Shown piece after piece: positions 46,511 through 55,547 of a stretch of 64,000 nt of DNA; the stretch's first letter is position 1, and the number at the start of each line of letters is the position of its first letter. The position numbers and the translations under genes are program-made. The notes below the pieces were generated by a model. The model had not been told where the DNA came from. It was given only the letters and a program-made list of their open reading frames with translations, and did no database searches. Where the stretch lies: assembly GCF_001552195.1 (NCBI RefSeq), contig NZ_BCQS01000012.1:310001-374000 (forward strand), given 5' to 3'. This DNA comes from Actinomadura latina NBRC 106108. Lineage in GTDB: Bacteria; Actinomycetota; Actinomycetes; Streptosporangiales; Streptosporangiaceae.

Positions 46511-46528
46511 CGGGCTACCAAGGCCCGC
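46510..46528. terminator. Short hairpin after kinase gene
   Basis: GCGGGC and its complement with a 7-nt loop, starting at the last base of the kinase stop codon. Weak, but in the right place between convergent genes. Confidence 0.4.
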
Positions 46529-46639
46529 AGCCGGAATGAAGCGAAGAGAGCTCGTGATCCCGGGCGGCGCCGCGGACCTACTGCGCCTGCTGGGCGAGAT
46601 GGTCGTTGGTGGGCAGGTGAGGTGCTCTGCGGCGGTGGG

Positions 46640-48610
46640 TCAGTTGGGAGCGGTTGTGGTGTGGGGGAGGGCGACTGTGGAGAGGACGTGCTGGGCGGGG
46701 CTGCCTGCCGGGGCGTAGAGGAGCAGGGGGTGGCCGGGGGCGGCGGTGCGGGCGTTGGCCTCGTGGAGGACGGCTACGCCGGCGCTGGCGAGGTGGGTGA
46801 CGCCGGTCAGGTCGACGGTGAGGGGCTGGGTGCCGCCGCGGGTGCGGAGCTGGAGTTCCTCGCGCAGCTGGGCGGCGGTCGCGGAGTCGACGGGGCCGTC
46901 CACCCGGATCTGCGGGGCGCCGGGGGAGGGCTGGTCCAGGATCAGCAGGAGGCCGGGGGATTCCGGCGGGGCGGTGGGCGATGCCGGGGGGACGTGGGCG
47001 GAGGTCAGCAGGCGGGTGGGGCGGGACAGGCGGTGCCGGACGGACGCGGTCGTTCCCGACGGTCCCGTTTCGATGGTCAGCTCGTCGACGAAGTCGCTGG
47101 CCATGGCGAGGCCGCGGCCGCGGTCGGTCTCGCGGCGGTGTTCGAGCCAGCGGCCTTGGTCGCGGACCTCGATCTCGACCATGCCGCGGCTCGTGGAGTG
47201 CCCCCGCACCCGCACGCCGCCGGGGGACGTGCCGTAGGCGTGCTCGACGGCGTTGGTGACGAGTTCCCCGACGCCGTGCCGCAGCAGGACGACGTCCTCC
47301 GCGCGGGCGCCCAGGTCGTACAGCCACTCGTCCAGGGCCTTGCGGGCGGCCGGGATCGCGGCCGGGTCGGCCCGCAGATCCAGCAGGAGTGGCGGTGGCA
47401 GGGCGGTCCGCTGCGCGGCCAGCAGGGTGATGTCGTCGGTGTGCCCGGCCGTCCGGACGAGCAGTTCGAGCGTCTGCGTGGTCAGCCGGTCGACGGCGGT
47501 GAGCCAGTCCTCGCGGAGCGCGCGGTCGGCGGCGATGTCGGTGGTGACCTCGGCGAGTTCGACGGTGCTGGCCCGCAGGTCCCGGCCGGGCCGCTCGATG
47601 ATGCCGTCGCTGTAGAGGAGCAGGTGGTCGCCGACGCCGAGCCGGTCGGCGGCGAGGGGGAAGCCCGACCCGGTGCCGAGCGGGCCGCCGCCGGACGCGG
47701 GCAGGTAGCGGGCATGGCCGCCGGACGGGATCAGCAGCGGCGGCGGATGCCCGGCCGTGCAGTACGTGACCCGCCCGTCGGCGGGGTCGACGGCGGCGAC
47801 GCACACCGTCGCGGCGCGTGCCGCGGGCAGCCGGCCGGCGAGCCGGTCGACGGCGGTGAGCGCCTCGACGATGTCGCCGGCGTGGTCGAGGCGGTCGTGC
47901 AGGACGGCGCGGAGCTGGCCCATCGCCGCCGACGCGGCGACGCCGTGCCCGACGACGTCCCCGATGACGAGGGCGGCGCGGCCGTCCGGCAGCGGGACCG
48001 CGTCGAACCAGTCGCCGCCGGCGGAGCCCTCGGTCCCGGCGAGCAGGTAGCTGCCGCCGACGCCGAGGCCGGGCAGGACCGGCAGGCTCGGCGGCAGCAG
48101 CTGCCGCTGCAGGACGTCGATGACGTCGCGGACCTCCGCGTACCGCTCCTCCGCCTCGGCGGCGCGCCGCTGCGCGGCCTGCCGGTCCCGCACCCGCCCG
48201 GTGACGTCCTGGACGATCGCGACGAGCCCCGTCACAGTGCCGTCCGGGGACCGGCGGGGCACGATGACGCAGTCGACGTAGATGTCCTCGGGGATCAGGT
48301 CCTCGCCGTGGGAGAGCTGGATGCGCCACTCGTTGATCAGTTCTGGCGCGCCGGTGGCGAAGGGACGGTCCAGCGCGCCGACGAGCTGCTGCCCGATGGC
48401 CCCGGGCAGGAGGTCGCGGACGTCGCGCCCGATGAGCTCGTCGTGGCGCAGCAGCCCCCGGAAGGCGGCGTTCGCCGCGACCACCGTGTGGTTGGGGCCG
48501 TCCAGGCCGACGACCGCGGCGGGGACCGCCTCGAACACCTGCCGTACCGTCCGGGCGTCGCCGACCAGCCGGCGGAGCCCCTCCTCGTCGTCCTCACCAG
48601 GGCCGTGCAT
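46640..48610 (-). CDS. PAS-PP2C(SpoIIE)-HATPase-STAS regulatory phosphatase
   Basis: 656 residues. In order: a PAS domain (~15-140, VFEAVPAAVVGLDGPNHTVV), a SpoIIE/RsbU-type PP2C phosphatase (~180-385, GGDWFDAVPLPDGRAALVIG and GDHLLLYSDGIIERPGRD with metal-binding Asp residues), an anti-sigma-type HATPase (~400-530, GVGELVTNAVEHA) and a C-terminal STAS domain (~560-650, LTGVTHLASAGVAVLHEAN). One chain thus carries the sensor, phosphatase, kinase and antagonist parts of a partner-switch. The ATG at 48610 is picked for its GGAGG site 6 nt upstream. It converges on the kinase gene. The sigma factor it serves is not in the window. Confidence 0.92.
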   Translation of the reverse strand: MHGPGEDDEEGLRRLVGDARTVRQVFEAVPAAVVGLDGPNHTVVAANAAFRGLLRHDELIGRDVRDLLPGAIGQQLVGALDRPFATGAPELINEWRIQLSHGEDLIPEDIYVDCVIVPRRSPDGTVTGLVAIVQDVTGRVRDRQAAQRRAAEAEERYAEVRDVIDVLQRQLLPPSLPVLPGLGVGGSYLLAGTEGSAGGDWFDAVPLPDGRAALVIGDVVGHGVAASAAMGQLRAVLHDRLDHAGDIVEALTAVDRLAGRLPAARAATVCVAAVDPADGRVTYCTAGHPPPLLIPSGGHARYLPASGGGPLGTGSGFPLAADRLGVGDHLLLYSDGIIERPGRDLRASTVELAEVTTDIAADRALREDWLTAVDRLTTQTLELLVRTAGHTDDITLLAAQRTALPPPLLLDLRADPAAIPAARKALDEWLYDLGARAEDVVLLRHGVGELVTNAVEHAYGTSPGGVRVRGHSTSRGMVEIEVRDQGRWLEHRRETDRGRGLAMASDFVDELTIETGPSGTTASVRHRLSRPTRLLTSAHVPPASPTAPPESPGLLLILDQPSPGAPQIRVDGPVDSATAAQLREELQLRTRGGTQPLTVDLTGVTHLASAGVAVLHEANARTAAPGHPLLLYAPAGSPAQHVLSTVALPHTTTAPN

Positions 48611-48836
48611 GAATGACCTCCATGCCATCGCCGCCGTGCGTCCGTTCTTTCCGTTTCGTCCGGATCCATACACGGCACCGGCGGCGTATCGGGACGATTC
48701 GACCTGTGGCTCGGGTGATGCCGTCCACGGCCCGCCCGAAACCGAGAGGGAGGAAATTCCCCGGTGGGCCTAGGCCGATCGGACGTAGTCGTCTGGTCCC
48801 CTTGCCCGACGCGGGCGAACCCGGGCGGACGGCAGC

Positions 48837-50261
48837 ATGGCTGACATGACCGCAACCGACCTCACCGGCCAGGACGCGGCGCGGCCGGCCGGGAGGACGC
48901 CGGGCTGGGCCGCGCTGCTCGCCGCGTCCATCGGCCAGTTCCTCGTCGTCCTGGACGTCTCCGTCGTCAACGTCGCCCTGCCCCACATGCGCGAGGGCCT
49001 CGGGCTCGGCACCACCGGCCTGCAATGGGTCGTCAACGCCTACTCGCTGACGTTCGCCGGGTTCCTGCTCCTCGGCGGCCGCGCCGCCGACCTCTACGGG
49101 CGCAAGCGCGTCTTCCTGACGGGCCTCGGGCTGGTCGTCGTCGCCAGCCTCGCGGGCGGGTTCGCGCAGGACGGCGCCATGCTGATCGGCGCCCGCGCCG
49201 TGCAGGGGCTCGGCGCCGCGATCCTCGCGCCCGTCACGCTGTCGCTGGTGACCGCGACGTTCCCGGCCGGGCCGGCGCGGACGAAGGCGATCGCCACGTG
49301 GACGGCCGTCGGCACCGCCGGCGGCGCGACCGGCGGCCTCGTCGGCGGGCTGCTGACCGACTACCTCGGCTGGCGCTGGGTCCTGCTGATCAACGTCCCG
49401 GTCGGCGTCGGCGTCGCCGTGGTCGCCGCCCGCCGGCTGCGGGACGACCGCCACCCGGAGGGGCGCGCCCGGCTCGACGTGCCCGGCGCCGTCCTCGTCA
49501 CCGCCGGCGTGGGGCTGCTCGCCTTCGGCATCGGGCAGACCCAGGACCACGGCTGGACGTCCCTGATCCCGCTCGCCGCCGGGCTCGCCCTGCTCGGCCT
49601 GTTCGTCGGCGTCGAGGCCCGGACGCGGCATCCGCTCGTCCCGTTGCGGCTGTTCCGCCTGCGCAGCGTGGCGGTGGGCAACATCGCCACACTCGTCCTG
49701 ATGACGGCCGGTTTCGCGCTCTGGTACTTCCTGTCGCTCTACATGCAGAACGTCCTGCACTACAGCGCCGTCCGGACCGGGCTGTCGTTCCTCCCGCACA
49801 CCGTCGGCATCATCCTCGGCTCAAGGCTCGCGCCCGCCCTCATGGCCCGCATGGACGCGCGCATCCTCGCCGGCGCCGGGGGTCTGCTGGCCGCCGCCGG
49901 GTTCGCCTGGCAGAGCGCCGTGCTGGACGCCGGCGGAACGTTCCTCGGCTCCATCCTCGGACCGGGCGCGACCATGGCCCTCGGCTTCGGCCTCCTGATG
50001 ACGCCGCTGGTGGAGGCGTCCACGAGCGGCGCGGACGACTCCGAGGCGGGCACCGTCGCGGGCGTCGTCAACACGTCCCGCGTGATCGGCGGGGCGATCG
50101 GCCTCACCGTCCTCGGCACGGCCGCCGCCGCGAGCTCCGACCTCGCGGACGGCTACGCCACGGCGTTCCTCGTCGCCGCCGCCATCACCGCCGCCGGGAC
50201 GGCCCTCGTCGCGTTCCTGCCCCGCCCGCGCCGCCAGGACGAGGCGGACGCGAAAACCTGA
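48837..50261 (+). CDS. MFS transporter, DHA2 (14-TM) drug exporter family
   Basis: 474 residues with about 14 membrane helices. Motif A (GGRAADLYGRKRVFL) follows helix 2, and the DHA2 opening FLVVLDVSVVNVALPHM is conserved. Related proteins export antibiotics or cationic dyes with proton antiport (EmrB/QacA type). The ATG at 48837 is used; a second in-frame ATG at 48846 is possible. It stands alone, with 226 nt separating it from the divergent phosphatase gene and 11 nt from the convergent DnaJ-like gene. The substrate is unknown. Confidence 0.92.
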   Translation: MADMTATDLTGQDAARPAGRTPGWAALLAASIGQFLVVLDVSVVNVALPHMREGLGLGTTGLQWVVNAYSLTFAGFLLLGGRAADLYGRKRVFLTGLGLVVVASLAGGFAQDGAMLIGARAVQGLGAAILAPVTLSLVTATFPAGPARTKAIATWTAVGTAGGATGGLVGGLLTDYLGWRWVLLINVPVGVGVAVVAARRLRDDRHPEGRARLDVPGAVLVTAGVGLLAFGIGQTQDHGWTSLIPLAAGLALLGLFVGVEARTRHPLVPLRLFRLRSVAVGNIATLVLMTAGFALWYFLSLYMQNVLHYSAVRTGLSFLPHTVGIILGSRLAPALMARMDARILAGAGGLLAAAGFAWQSAVLDAGGTFLGSILGPGATMALGFGLLMTPLVEASTSGADDSEAGTVAGVVNTSRVIGGAIGLTVLGTAAAASSDLADGYATAFLVAAAITAAGTALVAFLPRPRRQDEADAKT

Positions 50262-50272
50262 CGCGCCGCCGC

Positions 50273-51076
50273 TCACGACCTCCCGCCGGGCCTCGCGAAT
50301 CGGAGCCGGAGCGTGATGACGCCGAGCAGGTCGTCGTGGACGGTGATACGCGCGTTCTCCCCGGCCGCCGCCGGAATGCGGCCCGTCACCGTCCGGGTGG
50401 CATCGACCCAGCCGGAGAGCCTGCATTGGAAGCAGGCGCGCTCGTCCGTGCGGCGGCCGTCGCACGCCTCGCACCGGATGGCCGACCCGCGCCAGCGTCC
50501 CCGCCCCTCGCAGTGGCCGCACGGAAGCAGGATGCGGCCGACCCCGTCGCATTGGGGACAAAGCTCGCGATCGGGGACGGTGAACGGGTGGGAGACCGTG
50601 CCCTGCGACGCCGCGTCCGGGGAGACGTGGACGTCGATGTCGTCCAGCAGGCCCCTCGTCACGGAGCCGAGCCCGCGGTCGTACCCGGCCCGGCGGCGCG
50701 GGTCGCCGATCCGCCGGTAGGCGGCCTTCAACCTGCCAGGGACGGGCCTGCCCGCCGCCCGCACCAGCTGCCGGTACCGCTCGGAGATCTGCGCGCCGGA
50801 CGCGTCGGGGGCGATCCCCAGCACCTCGTAGCAGGTCCGGACGGCGGCCGGCGGCGGCGGGGCCGCGCGGTCGTACTCGCGGCGGAGCCGGGGATTACCG
50901 AGCACCTCGCCGGCCTGGTGGACGAGGCGGAACCGCTCGGCGGCCGCGGGATCGCCGGGGTTCGCGTCCGGGTGGGCGTCGCGGAGCCGCGCGCGGCGGG
51001 CGGCCTTGATCTCCTCCGCGGACGCGTCCCGCCGCACACCGAGAACGGCGTAGTAGTCGCACTCAGGCGAATTCAC
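50273..51076 (-). CDS. DnaJ-like protein with two J domains and a zinc-finger region
   Basis: 267 residues. A complete N-terminal J domain (YYAVLGVRRDASAEEIK, HPD motif in DAHPDANPGD). A second J-like segment follows (YEVLGIAPDASGAQISERYR) in which the HPD is lost. The C-terminal half has four CxxCxxx-type motifs (CPQCDGVG, CGHCEGRG, CEACDGRR, CFQCRLSG), as in the DnaJ zinc domain, then a short beta region. It probably recruits an Hsp70 through the first J domain. The GTG start overlaps the stop of the acyltransferase gene by GTGA, an unusual partnership. Confidence 0.85.
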   Translation of the reverse strand: MNSPECDYYAVLGVRRDASAEEIKAARRARLRDAHPDANPGDPAAAERFRLVHQAGEVLGNPRLRREYDRAAPPPPAAVRTCYEVLGIAPDASGAQISERYRQLVRAAGRPVPGRLKAAYRRIGDPRRRAGYDRGLGSVTRGLLDDIDVHVSPDAASQGTVSHPFTVPDRELCPQCDGVGRILLPCGHCEGRGRWRGSAIRCEACDGRRTDERACFQCRLSGWVDATRTVTGRIPAAAGENARITVHDDLLGVITLRLRFARPGGRS

Positions 51077-52344
51077 GACGCGACAACTTCGGGCCGCCGC
51101 GCGGCCTGACGAGTGGCCGAGTGGGAGAGGCGGCGGCCGAGGCGTTGGGAGGGGGCCTCTATCCAGCGTTGCGATGCCCAGCTGGCGGCGATCAGGGCCA
51201 GCAGGAAGAGGGCCAGGCCCACGGCGTCCTCGCGTCCGGAGGCGCCGAGGAACTGCGCCGCGACCATGAGCAGCAGCGGGTGCAGGAGGTAGAGGGAGAA
51301 GCTGATGGTGCCGAGGCCGGTGGCCCAGGCGGGGAAGCGGCGGTGCCGCAGGCGCCACGCGACCGCGAAGGTCAGGGCGGCCGACACGACCGCGCCGCAC
51401 CAGACCAGCTGGGCGTTGGGGCCGTAGGGGGCGGCGTGCCAGATCCCGGCGGCGAGGGCGCCCGCGAGGACGACGCCGCCCGCCGCCGCGCCCGCCCGCC
51501 AGGTGATCTGGCCCCGCTCGGCGCGGTGGACGGCGGTGCCCGCGAACATCGTCGCGAGCATGATGAGGCTCTCCCACGCGCTGACGCGGCCGTTCACCGA
51601 GACGAGCACGAGGGCGAGGAGGCCGCCGAGGAGCCCGCCGGCGATCCGGGCCGCGGGGCGCCGGGACACCGCCGCCGCGATCGCCACCAGCAGGGCGGCG
51701 ACGGTCACCGCGACGACCGGGCCGGTCCCGGCCGTCCGGGAGAGCAGGGCGGCGGGCGCGTGGTCGCCGGTCAGCAGGCCGGTCGCCGTGAGGGTGACCG
51801 CGACGAGCGCGACGACCGTGAGGACGACGGCGGCCGGCGCGGACCCGCGGTGCCCGCCCGCCACGAACAGCGCGACGATCAGCAGGTAGAAGGCCATCTC
51901 GTAGGACAGCGTCCACAGCACGTTCATCGCGTTGGGGACGTTCAGCAGGTCCTGCAGCATCGTCATGTGCGCCAGGACGGCGGTCGCGGGGGAGTACTGC
52001 TCCAGCCCGGCGCGCAGCCCGAGCACGCCCAGCAGGAACGGCAGGATCGCGAGCAGGCACGTCACGGCGAACAGCGGGTAGATGCGGAAGAAGCGGCCGA
52101 TCCAGAACCCGCGCACGCTGCCGCGCCGCTCCAGCGACGCGGGGACGATGTAGCCGCTGACGAGGAAGAAGACGAGCACGCCGAACAGGCCGGGATCGAA
52201 CCAGTCGGTCAGCCAGACCCGTAGTGAGGGGAGGTACACGTAGCTCGCGTGGTGCAGCGCCACCGCCAGTGCCGCCCCGCCCCGCAGCGCGTCGAGCCAC
52301 CCGAGTCTGGACGGAGCGGAGGAAACCCCCGAAGCGGCAACCAT
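51073..52344 (-). CDS. Acyltransferase 3 family membrane protein (OafA/YrhL type)
   Basis: 423 residues with about ten membrane helices. Starts with the family signature RLGWLDALRGGAALAVALHH, in which the catalytic His is visible, followed by FFLVSGYIVPASLERRG and FWIGRFFRIYPLF. These enzymes O-acylate sugars, glycolipids or antibiotics at the membrane. The ATG is at 52344. It is coupled to the DnaJ-like gene downstream by a 4-bp overlap. The acceptor is unknown. Confidence 0.92.
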   Translation of the reverse strand: MVAASGVSSAPSRLGWLDALRGGAALAVALHHASYVYLPSLRVWLTDWFDPGLFGVLVFFLVSGYIVPASLERRGSVRGFWIGRFFRIYPLFAVTCLLAILPFLLGVLGLRAGLEQYSPATAVLAHMTMLQDLLNVPNAMNVLWTLSYEMAFYLLIVALFVAGGHRGSAPAAVVLTVVALVAVTLTATGLLTGDHAPAALLSRTAGTGPVVAVTVAALLVAIAAAVSRRPAARIAGGLLGGLLALVLVSVNGRVSAWESLIMLATMFAGTAVHRAERGQITWRAGAAAGGVVLAGALAAGIWHAAPYGPNAQLVWCGAVVSAALTFAVAWRLRHRRFPAWATGLGTISFSLYLLHPLLLMVAAQFLGASGREDAVGLALFLLALIAASWASQRWIEAPSQRLGRRLSHSATRQAARRPEVVAS

Positions 52345-52476
52345 TCCGACAGACTAGTCGCTCAATCCCCAGGTACCTCACAAAACCCCAAGGGTTCCCT
52401 AAAGCGCCTATTTGCCGTGAAATAGGTAGGGATGGTTGCCGCCGCGTCGCCTTGAGGGCGCCGAATGGGAGGGTTC

Positions 52477-53004
52477 ATGCCCGCGATCACGCACCGCTCG
52501 ACCAAGGAACCGGCGATCAGGTCGCGCTTCCTTTCGCACGGCACACTCAAGATCACCGATGTGGCGGCCACCCGCCGTTTCTACGAGGAGGTCTTAGGGC
52601 TCGAAGTCGTCCAGCCGATGATGGCGGCGCTCTACATCCGGCTCGGCGGCGACCACACGTACGTGTGCGTGGAGTCCAAGCCGGACCGTCCCGACATGCC
52701 GCTCCTCTACCACAACGGCCTCGACGTCGGCAGCGACGACGAGGTCGACGAGGCGTACCACCGGATCGCGGAGGTCGCCGGCGAGTACGGCGTCAGGGAG
52801 CTGAACAAGCCCGTCCGCCAGCACGGCGTCTACTCGTTCTACCTCAAGGACCTCGACGGCAACTGGTGGGAGATCGGGCACCTGCCGCCGCGCGGCTACC
52901 GGTTCCGGTTCACCGACTCCCGCAACGACCTCACCGGACGGACCGACCTCACCCCGGCGGAGGCCAAGGACGTGTTCCTCAACCCGGTGGTCGACGTGGA
53001 CTGA
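52477..53004 (+). CDS. VOC (glyoxalase/dioxygenase-type) family protein
   Basis: 175 residues. Two beta-alpha-beta-beta-beta units of the vicinal-oxygen-chelate fold: SHGTLKITDVAATRRFYEEV with a metal-ligand His, then HTYVCVES, HNGLDVGSDDEVDEAYHRI and YLKDLDGNWWEIG with the terminal Glu. Similar to ring-cleaving dioxygenases or fosfomycin/bleomycin-type resistance proteins; substrate unknown. The ATG at 52477 follows GGGAGGG (52467-52473) and is preferred over 52465. The nitroreductase gene starts 20 nt after the stop, so the two may be co-transcribed. Confidence 0.88.
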   Translation: MPAITHRSTKEPAIRSRFLSHGTLKITDVAATRRFYEEVLGLEVVQPMMAALYIRLGGDHTYVCVESKPDRPDMPLLYHNGLDVGSDDEVDEAYHRIAEVAGEYGVRELNKPVRQHGVYSFYLKDLDGNWWEIGHLPPRGYRFRFTDSRNDLTGRTDLTPAEAKDVFLNPVVDVD

Positions 53005-53024
53005 TCGCGGGGCACGATGGGCGC

Positions 53025-53675
53025 ATGACGACACTGCCACTGAGCCCGGACGAGCTGCTGACCACGACCCGCACCGTGCGCAAGCGCCTCGATCTCGACC
53101 GTCCCGTGCCCCTCGAACTCGTCCGCGAATGCCTGGAGATCGCCCTGCAGGCGCCGAGCGGCAGCAACCGGCAGGGCTGGCAGTGGATCGTCGTGACCGA
53201 CCCCGCGCAGCGGGCGGCGATCGGCGAGCACTACCGGCGCGCGTTCGCCGCCTACGCCGGCTCGAAGCAGTCGGCCGCCGCCCTCTACGAGGACGACCCG
53301 GACCGCGCCGAGGTCCAGCGCCGCGTCGGCGACAGCGCCGCCTACCTGGGCGAGCGCATGGGCGACGTGCCGGTCCTGGTGATCCCGTGCCTGCGGGTGG
53401 AGGGCGGGAAGCTGCCGGGCGGCAACCAGGCCGGCCTCTGGGGTTCGCTCCTGCCCGCCGCCTGGAACTACGCGCTCGCCGCGCGCGCCCGCGGGCTCGG
53501 CACCGCCTGGACGTCCCTGCACCTGGTGTATGAGCGGGAGGTCGCGGAGGTGCTCGGCCTCCCCGAGGACGTCCGGCAGGGCGCGCTGCTCCCGACCGCC
53601 TACTACACCGGCGAGACGTTCCGCCCCGCCCCGCGCGTCCCGCTGGACGAGGTACTCCACCTCGACCGGTGGTGA
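53025..53675 (+). CDS. Nitroreductase-family FMN oxidoreductase
   Basis: 216 residues. FMN-binding signatures RTVRKRLD near the start, QAPSGSNRQGWQWIVV and the C-terminal ALLPTAYYTG. Expected to be an FMN dimer using NAD(P)H to reduce nitroaromatics or quinones. It follows the VOC gene closely and ends before a hairpin, so the pair may form a small detoxification operon. Confidence 0.9.
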   Translation: MTTLPLSPDELLTTTRTVRKRLDLDRPVPLELVRECLEIALQAPSGSNRQGWQWIVVTDPAQRAAIGEHYRRAFAAYAGSKQSAAALYEDDPDRAEVQRRVGDSAAYLGERMGDVPVLVIPCLRVEGGKLPGGNQAGLWGSLLPAAWNYALAARARGLGTAWTSLHLVYEREVAEVLGLPEDVRQGALLPTAYYTGETFRPAPRVPLDEVLHLDRW

Positions 53676-53687
53676 CGGCACTCCCCT

Positions 53688-53717
53688 AGAGCCCGCGTGC
53701 CACGGCGCGCGGGCTCT
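53688..53717. terminator. Hairpin after nitroreductase gene
   Basis: Perfect 10-bp stem (AGAGCCCGCG and complement, 10-nt loop) 12 nt after the stop codon, separating the nitroreductase gene from the mce operon promoter. Confidence 0.8.
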
Positions 53718-53729
53718 GCCGTATCCGCT

Positions 53730-53783
53730 TATTGGCGGATCGCCAATAGCCTATTGCCACCCCGCCAATAAGTGTTCTAGTGT
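53730..53783 (+). promoter_or_regulatory. mce operon promoter with two TATTG-N9-CAATA operators
   Basis: Two 19-bp palindromic sites (53730-53748 and 53752-53770) are spaced 22 bp apart. The first is near-perfect (TATTGGCG-N3-CGCCAATA). The second overlaps a -35-like TTGCCA (53754-53759); TAGTGT (53778-53783, 18-bp spacer) is a possible -10. A dimeric repressor of the TetR or GntR type is likely. Confidence 0.65.
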
Positions 53784-53895
53784 GCCGTTGCACCGGGGGC
53801 CCCGCGTGAGCCACGTCTTCGCGCCAGACGCACGCGGGGCCCGCCGGCCCCCTCGCCCCGACGAGCCCGTCTCCCGAAACGGAAGTGGTGCCTCC

Positions 53896-54681
53896 TTGTC
53901 CGCCATCCAACTCCCGCGCCGCGTGCACGGCCTGCTCGGCGAGGTCGGCGAGCTGTTCGTCATCGCGCTGGAGGCCGTCCGCCGGACCTGGGACGTCCGG
54001 ACCTGGGCGTGGGAGTTCGCCGAGCAGGCGTGGTTCCTCGCCCGGGTGACGAGCATCCCGGTGATCCTCGTGTCGCTGCCGCTCGGCGCGACGGTCGCGC
54101 TCCAGGTCGGGCAGCTCGCGGCGCAGCTCGGAGCCCAGTCCGCGACCGGCGGCGCGGTCGTCGTCGGGCTGGTCCGCGAGGTCGCGCCGATCGCCGCCGC
54201 GCTGATCATCGCGGGCGCGGGCGGGTCGGCGATGACCGCCGACATGGGCGCCCGCCGCATCCGGGACGAGCTGTCGGCGATGGAGGCGATGGCGGTCAAC
54301 CCGGTGCACCGGCTCGTCACGCCCCGGCTGTGGGCGGCGAGCCTCGTCTCGACGCTGCTCGCCTCGCTGGTCATCGTCGCGGGCGCGGCCGGCGGGTTCG
54401 TGTTCAACGTGCTGCTGCAGGACGTAACGCCGGGCGCCTACTTCGACGGCGCCGTGTCCCTGCTGCAGACGTCCGACCTGGTCGTGACGCTGCTGAAGTC
54501 CTGGCTGTTCGGCGTGATCGCGGCCGTGGTCGCCTGCTACATGGGGATGAGCTGCGCGGCGAGCCCGGTCGGCGTCGGACGCGCCGTCAATCGCGCGATC
54601 GTCGTCGCGTTCATGCTGGTGTTCGCCCTCAACTACGTGATCACGACGGTGTACTTCGTCGCGTTCCCGCCGAGGATCTGA
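53896..54681 (+). CDS. yrbEA: YrbE/MlaE-type permease A of mce operon
   Basis: About 261 residues from a TTG at 53896; an in-frame GTG at 53806 would add 30 residues without family similarity. MlaE-fold permease with five or so membrane helices and the conserved REVAPIAAALIIAGAGGSAM and MGARRIRDELSAMEAMAVNP, the coupling loop that contacts an ABC ATPase. It forms the permease pair with the next gene; stop and next start share one base (TGATG at 54681). First gene of the operon behind the two operators. Confidence 0.88.
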   Translation: MSAIQLPRRVHGLLGEVGELFVIALEAVRRTWDVRTWAWEFAEQAWFLARVTSIPVILVSLPLGATVALQVGQLAAQLGAQSATGGAVVVGLVREVAPIAAALIIAGAGGSAMTADMGARRIRDELSAMEAMAVNPVHRLVTPRLWAASLVSTLLASLVIVAGAAGGFVFNVLLQDVTPGAYFDGAVSLLQTSDLVVTLLKSWLFGVIAAVVACYMGMSCAASPVGVGRAVNRAIVVAFMLVFALNYVITTVYFVAFPPRI

Positions 54682-55547
54682 TGGCGAGCCTGCCGGTGAT
54701 GGAGAGGATCGCGCCGCGCGCCGCCCGCGCCGGGTCGGCGGCGCTGCGGCGGTCCGGGGACCTCGCCCAGTGGCCGGTGTTCGTCTACCGGATCCTGCTG
54801 TACTCGGTGCGCGACCTGGTCCTGCGCCGCAAGTACACCAAGACCGTCGCCCGGCACGTGTCGGACGTGGTGGTGGGCGTCGGCGCAAGCGTCGTCGGCG
54901 GCGGCATGATCTTCGTGATCTTCACGATGGCGTTCTTCGTCGGCACCGAGGTCGGCCTGCAGGGCTACACCGGGCTCCAGTCGATCGGCGCGCAGTCGTT
55001 CATGGGCCTGGTCGGGTCGTTCGCGAACGTCCGCGAGATCACCCCCGTGATCGCCGCGGTGGCGCTCGCCGCGCAGTGCGGGTCGGCGTTCACCGCCGAA
55101 CTCGGCGCGATGCGCATCTCCGAGGAGATCGACGCCCTGGAGGTCATGGGCATCGGGTCGTTCGCCTACCTGGTGTGCACCCGGGTCGTCGCGGCGCTGG
55201 TCGCGCTCGTGCCGCTCTACCTGATCGCGCTGTTCGCCAGCTTCTTCGCGACCCGGCTGATCAGCACCGGCTTCTTCGACCTCGCGCCCGGCGTCTACGA
55301 CTACTACTTCCGGCTCTACCTGCCGACCATCGACCTCGTCTACAGCGCGGTCAAGGTCGCGGTGTTCGCCTTCGCGGTGATCACCATCCACTGCTACTAC
55401 GGCTACTACGCGACCGGCGGACCGGCCGGGGTGGGCCGCGCGGCGGGCCGCGCGATCCGGCTGTCCATCATCGTGATCGTCGCCCTGAACCTGCTGCTGT
55501 CCTACGTGTTCTGGGGCAACGGCGCGACCGTGAGGCTCACCGGATGA
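54681..55547 (+). CDS. yrbEB: YrbE/MlaE-type permease B of mce operon
   Basis: 288 residues. The same fold as its neighbour, with FANVREITPVIAAVALAAQC and LGAMRISEEIDALEVMGIGS. The pair should form the inner-membrane channel of the Mce lipid importer. The ATG is at 54681. The stop overlaps the first MCE gene by ATGA. Confidence 0.92.
   Translation: MASLPVMERIAPRAARAGSAALRRSGDLAQWPVFVYRILLYSVRDLVLRRKYTKTVARHVSDVVVGVGASVVGGGMIFVIFTMAFFVGTEVGLQGYTGLQSIGAQSFMGLVGSFANVREITPVIAAVALAAQCGSAFTAELGAMRISEEIDALEVMGIGSFAYLVCTRVVAALVALVPLYLIALFASFFATRLISTGFFDLAPGVYDYYFRLYLPTIDLVYSAVKVAVFAFAVITIHCYYGYYATGGPAGVGRAAGRAIRLSIIVIVALNLLLSYVFWGNGATVRLTG

Noticed and set aside
53025..53675. Nitroreductase as part of the mce operon
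   Set aside because: A strong hairpin at 53688-53717 and a separate promoter/operator region lie between them.
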